From positions 557,510-621,509 of the forward strand of contig CAUJNA010002890.1 in the NCBI GenBank assembly GCA_963377175.1: a DNA stretch of 64,000 bases, written 5' to 3'. The stretch's first letter is position 1; each line of letters opens with the position of its first letter. Below are positions 63,856 to 64,000 of this stretch, piece by piece. Below the pieces are notes generated by a model. The model was given only the letters and a program-made list of their open reading frames with translations. It ran no database searches and was not told where the DNA came from. This DNA comes from Effrenium voratum (Eukaryota; Sar; Dinophyceae; Suessiales; Symbiodiniaceae). The translations under genes were made by a program, and so were the position numbers.

Positions 63856-64000
63856 GCCGAATCGTTCCAACAGGGACCGATTTTAGGAGTCCAATCATCA
63901 AGCAAATGGGACAGCAGAGCTGTGGTTCCGCATCTAACGTTGGAAGGTTAACAAATCATTGTGTGGCAAGGACAAAACTGGATGCATTCAGTTGGTTTAC

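Overview
The window looks like nuclear DNA of a dinoflagellate, most like the Suessiales/Symbiodiniaceae. This is inferred from the sequence alone. The reasons are: short GC-rich exons (25-230 bp) scattered through long repeat-filled introns; introns whose best donors are GC or GA as well as GT (after 16723, 19126, 34943, 36092, 55067 and, on the minus strand, 48046); an interstitial array of the TTTAGGG telomere repeat (22451-22490); many families of short (about 90-150 bp) inverted-repeat elements, several of which end exactly at splice sites; and abundant micro- and minisatellites. No bacterial operon, CRISPR array, rRNA or organelle gene was seen.

Genes. Nearly all supported exons are on the plus strand, as expected for the one-directional gene arrays of dinoflagellates. 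The best-supported models join exons by matching reading phase: a 3' end at 218-516; a 3' end at 16624-17143; a three-exon gene end at 18508-20312 with a conserved NTDGSIAR-I-NNWHEM motif; a five-exon gene end at 21865-23758; an eight-exon model at 29810-36711; and two exon chains at 53750-55325 and 56102-56346. Two separated pieces at 37309-37377 and 44550-44636 resemble parts of an M3 (mitochondrial intermediate peptidase type) metallopeptidase. A few exons near 48-49.4 kb read better on the minus strand. Most of the remaining exons cannot be assigned a function, and their edges are hand-placed.

Repeats. The most informative family (called A here) has 12 complete or near-complete copies and one split copy, TIRs starting CTAGGTCC, and 4-5 bp target duplications. 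Two copies supply the last bases (GGACCTAG) of introns in the 29.8-36.7 kb gene. One copy is split by an 891-bp GC-rich insert with a 15-bp target duplication. Other families (B, C, D, D', E, F, G', H, J, K, L, P) fill most introns, and some are nested. A satellite complex occupies 4.8-7.5 kb, a TG/CTGT microsatellite block 14.2-14.8 kb, and an ATC triplet array 61.93-62.06 kb. A 3.3-kb stretch (about 41.0-44.25 kb) contains no recognised element and carries several open frames. One tRNA-Leu(AAG)-like gene lies at 11198-11284.

Limits: everything was read by eye, without alignment, transcript data or database search. Family letters are local labels.
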